The notes beneath the pieces are model-generated. The model worked only from the letters and a program-made list of their open reading frames with translations, had not been told where the DNA came from and made no database searches. The translations under genes were made by a program, and so were the position numbers. Positions 51,080 through 59,002 of a stretch of 64,000 nucleotides of DNA are shown here, one piece after another. Source of the DNA: Pseudorhizobium tarimense (GTDB lineage Bacteria > Pseudomonadota > Alphaproteobacteria > Rhizobiales > Rhizobiaceae); contig NZ_JALJRA010000004.1 of the NCBI RefSeq assembly GCF_022968135.1, positions 224,427-288,426 of the forward strand, in the 5' to 3' direction. How positions within the stretch are numbered: position 1 is the stretch's first letter; the number at the start of each line of letters is the position of its first letter.

Positions 51080-52543
51080 TTAGTGCCCGCCGCTCTCGGC
51101 CGCTTCCGCTGAGGCGACTTCGGCCTCGCCGGTAGCCGCACGTGCGCTGCCGCCGTAGATGGCTGGGGCGAGGTTCGCTTCGGCAAGCCAGAAGTCTCTC
51201 TTTGCGTTGACTGCGAGGAGGGCTGAATTGATGCTGTCCCGGCTGTCCGAGATCAGCTCGAATGTGCTTGTGAGCATGCCGTTGTAGGTGAGCAGCGACT
51301 GCTCCTCGACCGCCTTGCGCAAGGGCAGAACGTTGTTCCGGTAATGGCGCGCGATGTCGTAGTTCGAACGGTACGCCTGGTAGGCGGACCTCGCCTCCGA
51401 GCGGACGATGACCGCTTTTTCGGCCAGAAGGTTCGCCGCCCGCATATAGGCAAGCTCACCTTTTCGAAGGCGTGCCTGACCGGAGTCGAAGATCGGGATT
51501 GTGAACTCAAGCGAAGCCGTCCGCGACACTTCGGAGACGATGCCATGATCTTCCCGTTCGCGCTCCTTCTCCACCATGCTCACCAGTTCGATGTCGGTGA
51601 CGATCCGGGTTGCGTCCTCCAGCTTGTAGGACTGCGCCGTCGCCTGAAGCTCCAGCCGGGCGATCTGGAGATCGATGCGCTTGTGGATCGCTTCGGCCTC
51701 GATGTTGTCGCGTTTGATCAGGGCCCCAGGCAATGACGGGAGCTGGTTCGGTATCTGGAACTCGATATCCGAGCCCGAAAGCCCCATCAGCCGGATCAGC
51801 TCTTCCTTCGCCAGCCGAGCAGCCAATCTTGCCTTCGCGGTTTCCCCGGTCAGTTCGGCATAGAACACATGTTCGCGGGCCTGCTCTCCCTTGGGCATCG
51901 ACCCCGCTTCACCCAGTTTCTGGGTTAGATCGGATGCAGCCTCCGCCGCAGCGCGCGCACGGTTGAGGTAGGCGACATTCTCCCATGCCGCGACCGCGTT
52001 GATCCAGGCCCGGCGGGTATCGGCGGCAAGCGAGATGGTTGCGAGCGCCGCATTGAGCTGTGCCTGCCGGAACCGTGTCGTGGCGATCTTCATGTTCCTG
52101 TCATAGGTCACCACCGACAGGATGTTCGCCGCGATGGCACCTTCCAGCACCCTGTAGGCTTCAAGCCCGGATGTGCCGATACCGGAGACGCCAACCGAAA
52201 ACTTCGGCAGAACCGAAAGCTGCGTCTGCCAGGCATCTGCTGCACTGTCACCGAGATCGGCATAGGCCGCCTGAAGGCCCTTGTTGTTCAGCAGTGCCAC
52301 TTGCACAGCAGTCTCGGCGTCAACCGTATTCCTCGCCATCAGCGTCTTGACGCGGTCACGGACCACCTGGGCGTGCTGCTGGTTCTGCACCCATACCGTC
52401 TGTTTGCCTGTCGCCGTTCCAGCCCTAAGGGAAACGTTCAGGAATCCGGCATCCTTGGCGGCATAGTCCGTAGAGACGCAGCCCGCCGCTATGAGCGGCA
52501 ATGCCAGCACAGAGAGAACTTTGATCTTCCTGCCGAGCATCAT
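51080..52543 (-). CDS. TolC-family outer-membrane efflux lipoprotein
   Basis: A 487-residue outer-membrane factor. A lipobox (LIAAGC) at the end of the leader suggests lipidation at the cysteine, followed by the coiled-coil repeats of TolC/CusC (AWINAVAAWENVAYLNRARAAAEAASDLTQKL; AYQAYRSNYDIARHYRNNVLPLRKAVEEQSLLTYNGML). It normally works with an RND pump and membrane-fusion protein, but neither is encoded in this window, so it may pair with a pump elsewhere. Its start overlaps the lipoprotein gene by 4 bp. Confidence 0.85.
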   Translation of the reverse strand: MMLGRKIKVLSVLALPLIAAGCVSTDYAAKDAGFLNVSLRAGTATGKQTVWVQNQQHAQVVRDRVKTLMARNTVDAETAVQVALLNNKGLQAAYADLGDSAADAWQTQLSVLPKFSVGVSGIGTSGLEAYRVLEGAIAANILSVVTYDRNMKIATTRFRQAQLNAALATISLAADTRRAWINAVAAWENVAYLNRARAAAEAASDLTQKLGEAGSMPKGEQAREHVFYAELTGETAKARLAARLAKEELIRLMGLSGSDIEFQIPNQLPSLPGALIKRDNIEAEAIHKRIDLQIARLELQATAQSYKLEDATRIVTDIELVSMVEKEREREDHGIVSEVSRTASLEFTIPIFDSGQARLRKGELAYMRAANLLAEKAVIVRSEARSAYQAYRSNYDIARHYRNNVLPLRKAVEEQSLLTYNGMLTSTFELISDSRDSINSALLAVNAKRDFWLAEANLAPAIYGGSARAATGEAEVASAEAAESGGH

Positions 52544-52761
52544 GCTCCCCCTTTTGGGGCTTGCGCGTCGTTGAGACCACGCCAGGGTTTCGGATCGACG
52601 GGAGTGCGATGCGTGTATGCTCCTATCGGGCTCTGATAGCGAACCGGCCGGACGTCGAGCACAGAGTCAGGATGGCCATTGGAGGCCACAACTTCAGGCA
52701 GGGTGGAGGTGCATCCGCTCACAATGAGCGTAATCCCCACCAACAGAAACATCAGTTTCAT
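52540..52761 (-). CDS. Small lipoprotein of the copper operon
   Basis: A 73-residue lipoprotein with the leader LMFLLVGITLIVSGC (lipobox VSGC) and a polar tail without cysteines. It overlaps the TolC-type gene by 4 bp and heads the leftward copper operon. I do not recognise a family; similar short lipoproteins accompany copper oxidase-TolC operons in Rhizobiales. Confidence 0.65.
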   Translation of the reverse strand: MKLMFLLVGITLIVSGCTSTLPEVVASNGHPDSVLDVRPVRYQSPIGAYTHRTPVDPKPWRGLNDAQAPKGGA

Positions 52762-52848
52762 AGGGAATATCCGAGAATACAGTCACGATAGTGCCAGGCG
52801 CTCGCCGACGCTCAGGCACAACAAGACCCGCGAGACGGGTGTCGGTTC

Positions 52849-53244
52849 TCAGATGTTAGGTGGACGGTGAAGAGCCGGAGACTCGCCGAACGCTCGGAGA
52901 TCGTTCATGAAGCCCTTGATGGACGCGGCCACCGGGTGGACGAGTTTCGGCATGGGAGCATCGATTGCGAACACGCCGCAGTAGTCTTGGCAGCAGCCGT
53001 TGTTCCCAGTGTCGACATCGGTTGCAGTGGCATGATCGGAATGATGCGCTTCGACGGTCATTTTGGAGTGGGCATGAGCGCCATGAGCCGAATGACTATT
53101 TTCAACGAAGGAAGCGGAGTCAGGCATAGCGGGATGCATAGCTGCATTGGCAGCCGACATGCTGTAGCCAGCCAGCGACAGCACGACCGCCAGCCTGAAG
53201 ATCAGCATCATTACCACCGATGTGATTCTCAACATCCCACTCAT
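52849..53244 (-). CDS. His/Cys-rich periplasmic protein of unknown family
   Basis: A 131-residue protein with an N-terminal hydrophobic leader (LRITSVVMMLIFRLAVVLSLAGYSMSAANA), then a histidine-rich stretch (ENSHSAHGAHAHSKMTVEAHHSDHATATD) and a CCQDYC cluster. It is likely exported and metal binding; several copper-responsive small proteins have this layout. It points away from the small Cys-rich gene at 53438, and both may be controlled by copper. Function unknown. Confidence 0.55.
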   Translation of the reverse strand: MSGMLRITSVVMMLIFRLAVVLSLAGYSMSAANAAMHPAMPDSASFVENSHSAHGAHAHSKMTVEAHHSDHATATDVDTGNNGCCQDYCGVFAIDAPMPKLVHPVAASIKGFMNDLRAFGESPALHRPPNI

Positions 53245-53437
53245 GCCCGAAGAATCGCCGTCGGCTTAACGGTTGTCAATCGACCAGCCTCTACAGCACG
53301 GACATCTCGTCCTTTGTGTGGCACTAGAACATCTAGCTCATGGGAAGGTTTGCCGCAGGGACGACCGCGTAGGCTATTGCGGCTGGAACTTCTCTTTTGC
53401 TCCGGTGTTTCCAGCCAACGAGCGCGGAGACCGAAGG

Positions 53438-53779
53438 ATGTCCCTATCGGACTTTTTGAAGGCAGGATTATCGGTGATGGCAGCGGGGCTGCTTATCATC
53501 GGCCTACTCGCTACGGCTCCTGCCTTCGCTGCACCGAGCCACCATTGCCCGGAGGTACAGGCGAATCACCAGGCATTGGACAGCCAGCGTGATGGTCTGG
53601 ATGCGCAAGGTGCCAGAACGTGTTGTGCCCAGATGCACTGCTGTCCGATCCTTCCTGAGGCGCTAGTCTCCGCCCCGCCTGCGGTGTCAGTCGGCGTGCT
53701 GCACGTGCCAGTCAGCGCCGAGCGGCCCCTTCTGCTTCTGGCTAGCATTGATCCTCCTCCAAGACCTTCTGTTGTTTGA
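53438..53779 (+). CDS. Small exported Cys/His-containing protein of unknown family
   Basis: A 113-residue protein with an export leader (LSVMAAGLLIIGLLATAPAFAA), followed by SHHCPEVQANHQALDSQ and a CCAQMHCCP cluster. The cysteine/histidine content and place at the head of the rightward copper genes suggest copper sensing or binding. ATG 53438 is preceded by an AAGG-type site. No family is recognised. Confidence 0.5.
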   Translation: MSLSDFLKAGLSVMAAGLLIIGLLATAPAFAAPSHHCPEVQANHQALDSQRDGLDAQGARTCCAQMHCCPILPEALVSAPPAVSVGVLHVPVSAERPLLLLASIDPPPRPSVV

Positions 53780-53810
53780 GTTCCAAATCTCATCGCAACA
53801 GGAGTTCAAC

Positions 53811-54268
53811 ATGTACACGTACGTCAAAGGCGCAGCAGCCGCGCTCGCGGCCTCTGCCGCCATGCTAGCGTTCGTTAACACCGCCGCTGCACAGACATTC
53901 CCTCAGAAATGCACAGGCGACATCTCCATGTCAGGCATGCCTATGGGCGGGAAGATGCCGACGGGCGGACAAGGTGCAGCCACAGGTCAGGGCCCTATGG
54001 CTGACGTCACCGACTGCCAGAGAGCCTCTATGGAGGCCATGATGTCGATGAACCAGCAGATGATGCAGGGAATGATGAAGGACATGCCGACGTCTCCTTC
54101 ATCTGCGGCCTGATCGCGCATCATCTCGGTGCAATCGACATGGCGAAGGTCGAGTTGGAGCACGGCGAAAATGAAGAGGCCAAGACCACCGCGCAGAAGG
54201 TCATCGACGATCAGACGAAAGAAGTCGAGCGACTGACTGAGTGGGTCGACAAGGAAGTGAAGGAGTAA
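53811..54268 (+). pseudogene. DUF305-family copper-binding protein with a frameshift
   Basis: The first frame (53811-54113) gives a signal peptide (GAAAALAASAAMLAFVNTAAAQ), a Met-rich PMGGKMPTGGQ linker, and CQRASMEAMMSMNQQMMQGMMKD. The second half of the DUF305 domain continues in another frame from about 54087 to 54268: ADVSFICGLIAHHLGAIDMAKVELEHGENEEAKTTAQKVIDDQTKEVERLTEWVDKEV. The copper-binding HHxGAIDM lies beyond the break. A single-base difference near 54085 explains it: mutation, sequencing error, or (less likely) programmed shift. Confidence 0.75.
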
Positions 54269-54272
54269 CATC

Positions 54273-54605
54273 ATGCACCATATCTCTCCCGACATGAAGC
54301 AGTGCATCGACGACTGTCTCGGCTGCTACAGCGAATGCCTGTCGATGGCCATGAGCCACTGCCTGGAAATGGGTGGCGAGCACACGGAGCCGAAGTACTT
54401 CAGGCTGATGATGGCCTGCGCCGAAGTTTGCCGCACCTCGGCACATTTCATGCTGATCGGCACCGAACACCACAAACACATCTGCCGCGAATGTGCGGAG
54501 ATATGCCGCCAATGTGCCGATGACTGCGAGCGCATCGGCGACATGCAGCCTTGCGTCGACGCCTGCCGCAAGTGTGCCGATAGTTGCGAGCGTATGGCGC
54601 GGTAG
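54273..54605 (+). CDS. Four-helix Cys-rich copper-storage-like protein (DUF326/Csp)
   Basis: A 110-residue protein with 16 cysteines spaced along helices (QCIDDCLGCYSEC, ACAEVC, ICRECAEICRQCADDC, CVDACRKCADSC), the pattern of Csp copper-storage four-helix bundles. There is no signal peptide, so it is probably cytosolic like Csp3 and would hold many Cu(I) ions per subunit. The start lies 4 bp after the DUF305 gene. Confidence 0.85.
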   Translation: MHHISPDMKQCIDDCLGCYSECLSMAMSHCLEMGGEHTEPKYFRLMMACAEVCRTSAHFMLIGTEHHKHICRECAEICRQCADDCERIGDMQPCVDACRKCADSCERMAR

Positions 54606-54777
54606 CGCCTTTGGACCACGTGTGCGGAAGGAGCGCCCTCGTTCCGTACACTCTCGCTGGACTTGCTGAAGATGTGGAGGCCCAAGGCTCCGTCACAGCA
54701 TTGGCTGTCCTCATCTCCGGCGCACCGGTTCGGCAATCTTTTCTCCAGAGAGGTCTTGGCTCAACGCGGACCAAAGG
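54606..54777. other. 172-bp spacer, no recognised feature
   Basis: Between the Cys-rich protein and the cytochrome gene. An open frame (plus 54584-54835) crosses it, but its product shows no family pattern. It contains a short palindromic start (CCACGTG) but no clear terminator or operator. Confidence 0.4.
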
Positions 54778-54786
54778 GTGGAAGAC

Positions 54787-55350
54787 ATGCAAAAGAACAA
54801 GAAAACAGGAATGTTGGCATTCCTCGGCGGAATAGGAGCGACACTCGTGGCGCTGTTCCTTGGCACCGTCGCCTACGTCTATCTCGGTGGCTACAATATC
54901 GCAGCCACCGAGGAACATGGCTCGTTTACGAGATGGGTCTTCGATACCACCTTCCATCAGTCTGTAGAAGGCGGCGGCGCAAGTGTTTCCGCACCTGAAG
55001 AACTAACTCCAGAGATGGCTGCTGCGGGTGCAGCTCCCTACAAGGAAATGTGCCAGCACTGCCATTCGGCCCCTGGCTGGGAGCGTGCGTCCTGGGCTGA
55101 AGGCATGCGGCCGCTGCCACCCCATCTAACGGAGGCCGCCGCAGAGTGGCAGCCGTCGGAGGTGTTCTGGCTGGTCAAGCACGGAGCGAAGATGACCGGC
55201 ATGCCAGCCTTCGGCCCCAGCCATAGCGACGAAGACATCTGGAACATCGTCGCCTTCGTAAAGCGGCTGCCAGCGATGACGCCGCAGGAGTATGAGCAAT
55301 CGACGTCAGGGACCGGGACCAGCGCGAACGCGCCTGCCGTCCAACGGTAA
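54787..55350 (+). CDS. Membrane-anchored c-type cytochrome
   Basis: A 187-residue protein. An N-terminal membrane anchor (MLAFLGGIGATLVALFLGTVAYVYLGGY) precedes a periplasmic domain with one heme-binding motif CQHCH and the distal Met in KMTGMPAFGPSHSDEDIWNIVAFVKRLP. Such cytochromes accept or donate electrons near copper oxidases. ATG 54787 is used; GTG 54778 is an alternative. It may link the periplasmic copper oxidase to the respiratory chain (inference). Confidence 0.8.
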   Translation: MQKNKKTGMLAFLGGIGATLVALFLGTVAYVYLGGYNIAATEEHGSFTRWVFDTTFHQSVEGGGASVSAPEELTPEMAAAGAAPYKEMCQHCHSAPGWERASWAEGMRPLPPHLTEAAAEWQPSEVFWLVKHGAKMTGMPAFGPSHSDEDIWNIVAFVKRLPAMTPQEYEQSTSGTGTSANAPAVQR

Positions 55351-55367
55351 CTGCAGGAGGAGGCGTG

Positions 55368-55823
55368 ATGGGAATGTCTTACTGGCGCTTCGCTGCCATG
55401 ATCGCGACGTCGACCGTCGTGATGTACGGCGTGATGTATCTGAACACCTATGCACTGGAACACGTCTTCTGGAGCGAGACGCGTGCCTGGATGGCCCTGG
55501 TCATGGGATCGACAATGGCGGTCATCATGCTCGCCTTCATGCTCGGCATGTACAAGAAGAAGATGCTCAACATGGCCATCTTTGGCGGGTCCGTCGCGGT
55601 CTTCGCCTTGTCGCTGTGGCTCGTCCGTAGCCAGGCAACCGTCGACGACAGCGAATACATGAGCGCGATGATACCTCATCACTCTATCGCCATCATGACA
55701 AGCGAACGCGCTCAGATTTCCGATCCTCGCGTTCGAAAGCTGGCCGACGAGATCATCGAGGCCCAGGAGCGGGAGATCGCAGAGATGAAGTATCTGATCG
55801 AGGACCTGGAGGAGCGCGACTGA
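55368..55823 (+). CDS. Membrane protein with C-terminal DUF305 domain
   Basis: A 151-residue protein. Three membrane segments (FAAMIATSTVVMYGVMYL, ALVMGSTMAVIMLAFMLGMY, MAIFGGSVAVFALSLWLV) are followed by a DUF305-type domain: DDSEYMSAMIPHHSIAIMTSERAQISDPRVRKLADEIIEAQEREIAEMKYLI. The HHSIAIMTSE motif corresponds to the metal-binding HHxxAIxM. GGAGGAGG precedes the ATG at 55368. It ends with a 1-bp TGATG-type overlap with the next gene. Confidence 0.83.
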   Translation: MGMSYWRFAAMIATSTVVMYGVMYLNTYALEHVFWSETRAWMALVMGSTMAVIMLAFMLGMYKKKMLNMAIFGGSVAVFALSLWLVRSQATVDDSEYMSAMIPHHSIAIMTSERAQISDPRVRKLADEIIEAQEREIAEMKYLIEDLEERD

Positions 55824-56326
55824 TGAAGAACTCCCTCCTTTCACTGCTGCTCCTTACCTCGGCCAGTCTCCTTTCGGGATGTGGCGAACAGGAAGCAGCC
55901 GACGACATCATCGATCCCCCACGCGCCGAAGAAGTTGCGCGGGTCGTACCGGGAGAGGAGGCCATAGCTGGCGCTGATATTCCGACGCTCGATCCGGCGA
56001 CCATGGTGGACGCAGAGATGGCAAAGGTGCTCGGCCAGCCTACCAAGTGCACGTTCAGGTACACGAGCGCCGGGAAGCCTGTCTTCGCCCTCAATGGGAC
56101 ACCGGATAATTCAGCGACAACGGCTGTTGTGAAGGTGAATGGACATCTCGTGGAACTGCGGCCATCGGGTGGGGACGGCAACCTCGTCTTCGGGTCCGGC
56201 CCCGTCGTCGTTAGTCTCTCCGTCCCTGGTGGGGACCCCGAAGGGAAAGTGGACGCCGCAATGTCGTTCACAGTCGACGACACCCTCCGCGTTGGGTACA
56301 AAGGTTACTTCCAATGCGCAGGCTAA
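55823..56326 (+). CDS. Lipoprotein of unknown function in the copper cluster
   Basis: A 167-residue lipoprotein: leader LLSLLLLTSASLLSGC with lipobox LSGC, a negatively charged N-terminal part, and a beta-rich C-terminal domain (GQPTKCTFRYTSAGKPVFALNG; HLVELRPSGGDGNLVFGSGPVVVSLSVPG) with cysteines in KCTF and at the end (FQCAG). It overlaps the DUF305 membrane gene by 1 bp, so it is translated with it. I do not recognise a characterised family. Confidence 0.6.
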   Translation: MKNSLLSLLLLTSASLLSGCGEQEAADDIIDPPRAEEVARVVPGEEAIAGADIPTLDPATMVDAEMAKVLGQPTKCTFRYTSAGKPVFALNGTPDNSATTAVVKVNGHLVELRPSGGDGNLVFGSGPVVVSLSVPGGDPEGKVDAAMSFTVDDTLRVGYKGYFQCAG

Positions 56327-56520
56327 CTCGACGCAGGGCCGATTAAGGCCAGGAAGTTGCCCATCGACGGCTGAAGGCCGGAGCAGAGGTTTCCTCTTGT
56401 TCCCGCCCTCGCTTTCATGTCGCACACCATGCTGATGCAGCGTCTCGACGACTTAAGAACACCAGGATCACGGTCCGGGAGGCAGCCCTCGATGGAAGCG
56501 TGCTGTCTTATCTTGACGCT

Positions 56521-56651
56521 CCTCAACCTCAGGCAGTTGGCGATCACCCTGACCGAGGCAGTGCCATTGCCGCCGCTGCGATGATCGGCGAGAGCAGCAG
56601 GCCGAACACGGGGTAGAGGACACCCGCCGCGACAGGGACACCAGCCGCATT
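56521..56651 (-). pseudogene. Remnant of a copper P-type ATPase C-terminus
   Basis: On the minus strand, [31 protein letters not shown] is the last membrane helix region of copper-exporting P1B ATPases (CopA/ActP). The expected continuation SVxVIANxLRLR appears in another frame ([14 protein letters not shown]), so a frameshift is present. Everything upstream of this short piece is missing and replaced by a dispersed repeat. Flanking 56327-56520 holds nothing recognised. It indicates that a copper ATPase gene once belonged to this cluster. Confidence 0.7.
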
Positions 56652-56667
56652 TGCGGCAACCATTTCT

Positions 56668-56857
56668 TCGGAGGTGTCATTTAGCGTGCACATCACCAAG
56701 GTGGCCTAATCAACTCATTGAAAACAATAACTTAAATCTTTGGTGGGCCTGGAGGGCCTGCCGAATCCGAAGAGGGTTCAGTAACTTAACCCCGAGTGGG
56801 ACGAATAGCCCAAGCTATAGATATCAATGGCTTAGCAAAGCCGCTGTCCCACTTTTT
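56668..56857 (+). repeat. Degenerate dispersed repeat, copy B (joins elements A and C)
   Basis: The left part (56668-56757) aligns with copy C at 45458-45540, and the right part (56741-56857) aligns with copy A at 9523-9641, all in the same orientation. The right part has GTGGGAC (56797-56803) and GTCCCAC (56845-56851) enclosing TAGATATCAATGGCTTAGCA, then a T-run. The TGGTGGGCCTGGAGG junction looks like a reversed tRNA 3' end, suggesting an attachment-site origin. Confidence 0.6.
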
Positions 56858-56916
56858 TCGTACCCATCCGAGTAGGGCCGCGGGATTTTGAGCGCCGCGC
56901 GTGGTAACGTCGGTTC

Positions 56917-57150
56917 ATGGAGATCGATGAGGACAAGATCGACGATGCCGTTTTGGCGCTGCTATGGTTGACGCTGCATAACGAGCGTTGGGCCTGGAAG
57001 AGTTTCGACTGGGCAACGACGGATCGGCTTCACAAGAAGGGCTTGATCGGCGACCCGGTCAACAAGTCGAAGTCATTGATCCTGACCGATGAAGGCTTGG
57101 CGCGTTCGGAAGCATTGTTTCGGGAGCTGTTTACGCGGCCGCCGCAATAG
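56917..57150 (+). CDS. DUF6429-like small protein linked to IS66
   Basis: A 77-residue protein: MEIDEDKIDDAVLALLWLTLHN, WKSFDWATTDRLHKKGLIGDPVNKSKSLILTDEGLARSEALFRELF. Small proteins of this type (winged-helix-like, DUF6429 as I recall) are often found at the edge of IS66 elements. The 3' end overlaps the end of the transposase frame on the other strand. Function unknown. Confidence 0.6.
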   Translation: MEIDEDKIDDAVLALLWLTLHNERWAWKSFDWATTDRLHKKGLIGDPVNKSKSLILTDEGLARSEALFRELFTRPPQ

Positions 57151-58062
57151 CCGTCCCTTTGTGGCCTTCCATTGCCAAGGCAGTAGCTCGTGCAGGCGGG
57201 AGACGGGAAGATCGGCGATGCGGGCGAACACATCGGCGAGCCACGCCTTTGGGTCGACGTCGTTGAGGCGGCAAGTCGTGATGACGGAGAGCATGATGGC
57301 GGCACGATCGGCCCCACGCTGGGAGCCGGCGAAGGTCCAGTTTCGACGCCCGAGTGCAGTTCCTCTCAGAGCGCGTTCGGCCGCATTGTTCGTTAGACAA
57401 ATCCGGCCATCTTCAAGGAAACGGGCAAAACCATCCCATCGCTTCATCATGTAATCGATCGGCTCGGTCACCTCGGACGATTTGCTGAGCGTTGCGCGCT
57501 CCCGTTTCAGCCACTCGTGCATGTCAGCGAACAGCGGCTTGCTCTTTTCCTGCCGCGCGGCCCGTCGTTCTTTGGCGCTCAATCCATTGATCTCGCGCTC
57601 GATCTCAAACAGCGCGTCGTAGCGCTGGACGGCCTCCAGGGCGATCGGCGAGATTGGCTTGCCCTTGCGTTTGCGGTCGCGGACATTTTTCTGGATATCG
57701 GCCAGTTCAAAGAATTTGCGCCGCGCATGCGCATGGCAAACGGCGAAGGTGATCGGTACCGCTTTCTTTTCGGCGACACTGAGCGGCTCGAAGCCATTGT
57801 AGCAATCACTCTGCAGAATGCCGCCGTATCTGGCCAAGTGCTTCTGCGGATGCTCGCCGCGGTGGTCGCTCGACGCATAGTATATGGCCGCCGGCGCTGC
57901 TGCTTCGCCGTAGGACCGGTCATCGCGCACGTAGGTCCATATTCGCCCGGTCGCGCATTTGTCTTTGGCCTGGATGGGAATGGTGGTGTCGTCGCCAAAA
58001 AGCCGCCCCCATTGGTGATTCTGATTTGGACGTTCCTGCCCAGCTCGCGGGAAGCCGGCCAA
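57073..58062 (-). pseudogene. IS66-family transposase, N-terminally truncated
   Basis: From about 57999 downward the frame reads FGDDTTIPIQAKDKCATGRIWTYVRDDRSYG ... AAIYYASSDHRGEHPQKHLARYGGILQSDCYNGF ... VCHAHARRKFFELAD ... EDGRICLTNNAAERALRGTALGRRNWTFAGSQRGADRAAIMLSVITTCRLNDVDPKAWLADVFARI, the catalytic core and C-terminus of IS66 TnpC. The N-terminal part and any tnpA/tnpB are absent, and the first 20 codons of this frame are unrelated. Inactive element remnant between the copper and arsenic clusters. Confidence 0.82.
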
Positions 58063-58444
58063 AACCGGTCATTTGCGGCCGAATGCGATGGCGCAGGTTT
58101 GCGCTCTCCATTTGGTTATTCGAGTCGGCCTTACATCATCCGCAAACCGAATAGATGCGATAATGGCGAGTTCGGCGTAAGCGTGGGTAGCCTTCCGGCG
58201 GCAGCTCGCGCCGATCGGGAACGGAGACGGCGCTGCGGACCTTGGTCACCGCGACCATGCCGGAGCCAGCATTGGTCCCGTCGGCTATTGGCAAACAGGC
58301 TCCCCACCTTACATCAGATGATGGTGGTTCAAAGCCCGCGACTGGATCATCGATGTTCCGAGGAGGAGACTATCCCGAACGGTTCCCTGAAGCCGAGTAT
58401 TTCCGGAAAACCGCGTCGCAAGCTTAGCATAACCCCCCGCTCGC
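58063..58444. other. 382-bp gap, probably mobile-element debris
   Basis: No convincing gene. An open frame at plus 58242-58427 (61 codons) shows no recognised pattern, and the left part continues the broken IS66 region in shifted frames. Confidence 0.4.
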
Positions 58445-58960
58445 CTACGCGCAGCACTTCACGCCAGTGGCTGAAGGACCGCAGCAAGATGATTTTGCCT
58501 GCTCGTCAGCAAGCCAGCGGTCACGCGGCTTGCAGCTTGCCGGTCGAGCGGCGAGTTCGACTTCGAACATGCCGGAGGTGAACCGAGGCGCGGACGCGCA
58601 ATAATGCGCCATTGGCCTTGCGCCATCGCTGACCTCAAAGGTGAGCTTGGCCGACGGCTCGAGCCGGACGTGATCGGAAACCTTACGGATGATCGCGGAG
58701 AACTTGCCTGCCGGCATATGGGTCTTGTCGTCCTCGTCGATGTCCCATAGTTGCACGAAGATCTCCGACCAGGCCTCGGAATTGGCGCCGCAGTCGAGCG
58801 CCGAAAACTGTCCCGCTTTGACTTCGGTGACGTGGTAGCCGGACCGAACGGCATTTCCGTCATAAGTGAAGATAAGGGGTGCGTCTGGATTGACCGCGAG
58901 TGCATCGAGAAGATGCCCAAGGCTGATGTCTGAAGAAGTGCTCTTGTCGTTAGCGTCCAT
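58445..58960 (-). CDS. DUF6428-like protein of arsenic clusters
   Basis: A 171-residue protein: SLGHLLDALAVNPDAPLIFTYDGNAVRSGYHVTEVKAGQFSALDCGANSEAWSEIFVQLWD. Proteins of this kind are found next to arsR genes in Rhizobiales (DUF6428 as I recall). The C-terminus is cysteine rich (SSCCGPSATGVKCCA), which could bind As(III). It diverges from arsR across 42 bp. Function unknown; arsenic-linked by context. Confidence 0.7.
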   Translation of the reverse strand: MDANDKSTSSDISLGHLLDALAVNPDAPLIFTYDGNAVRSGYHVTEVKAGQFSALDCGANSEAWSEIFVQLWDIDEDDKTHMPAGKFSAIIRKVSDHVRLEPSAKLTFEVSDGARPMAHYCASAPRFTSGMFEVELAARPASCKPRDRWLADEQAKSSCCGPSATGVKCCA

Positions 58961-59002
58961 GTGTTATATCCCTCAATTCAATTATTCAAGGATTGTTGAA
59001 AC

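Noticed and set aside
57517..58581. 354-codon plus-strand open frame opposite the IS66 remnant
   Set aside because: Antisense to the transposase and through unrelated DNA; no domain pattern.
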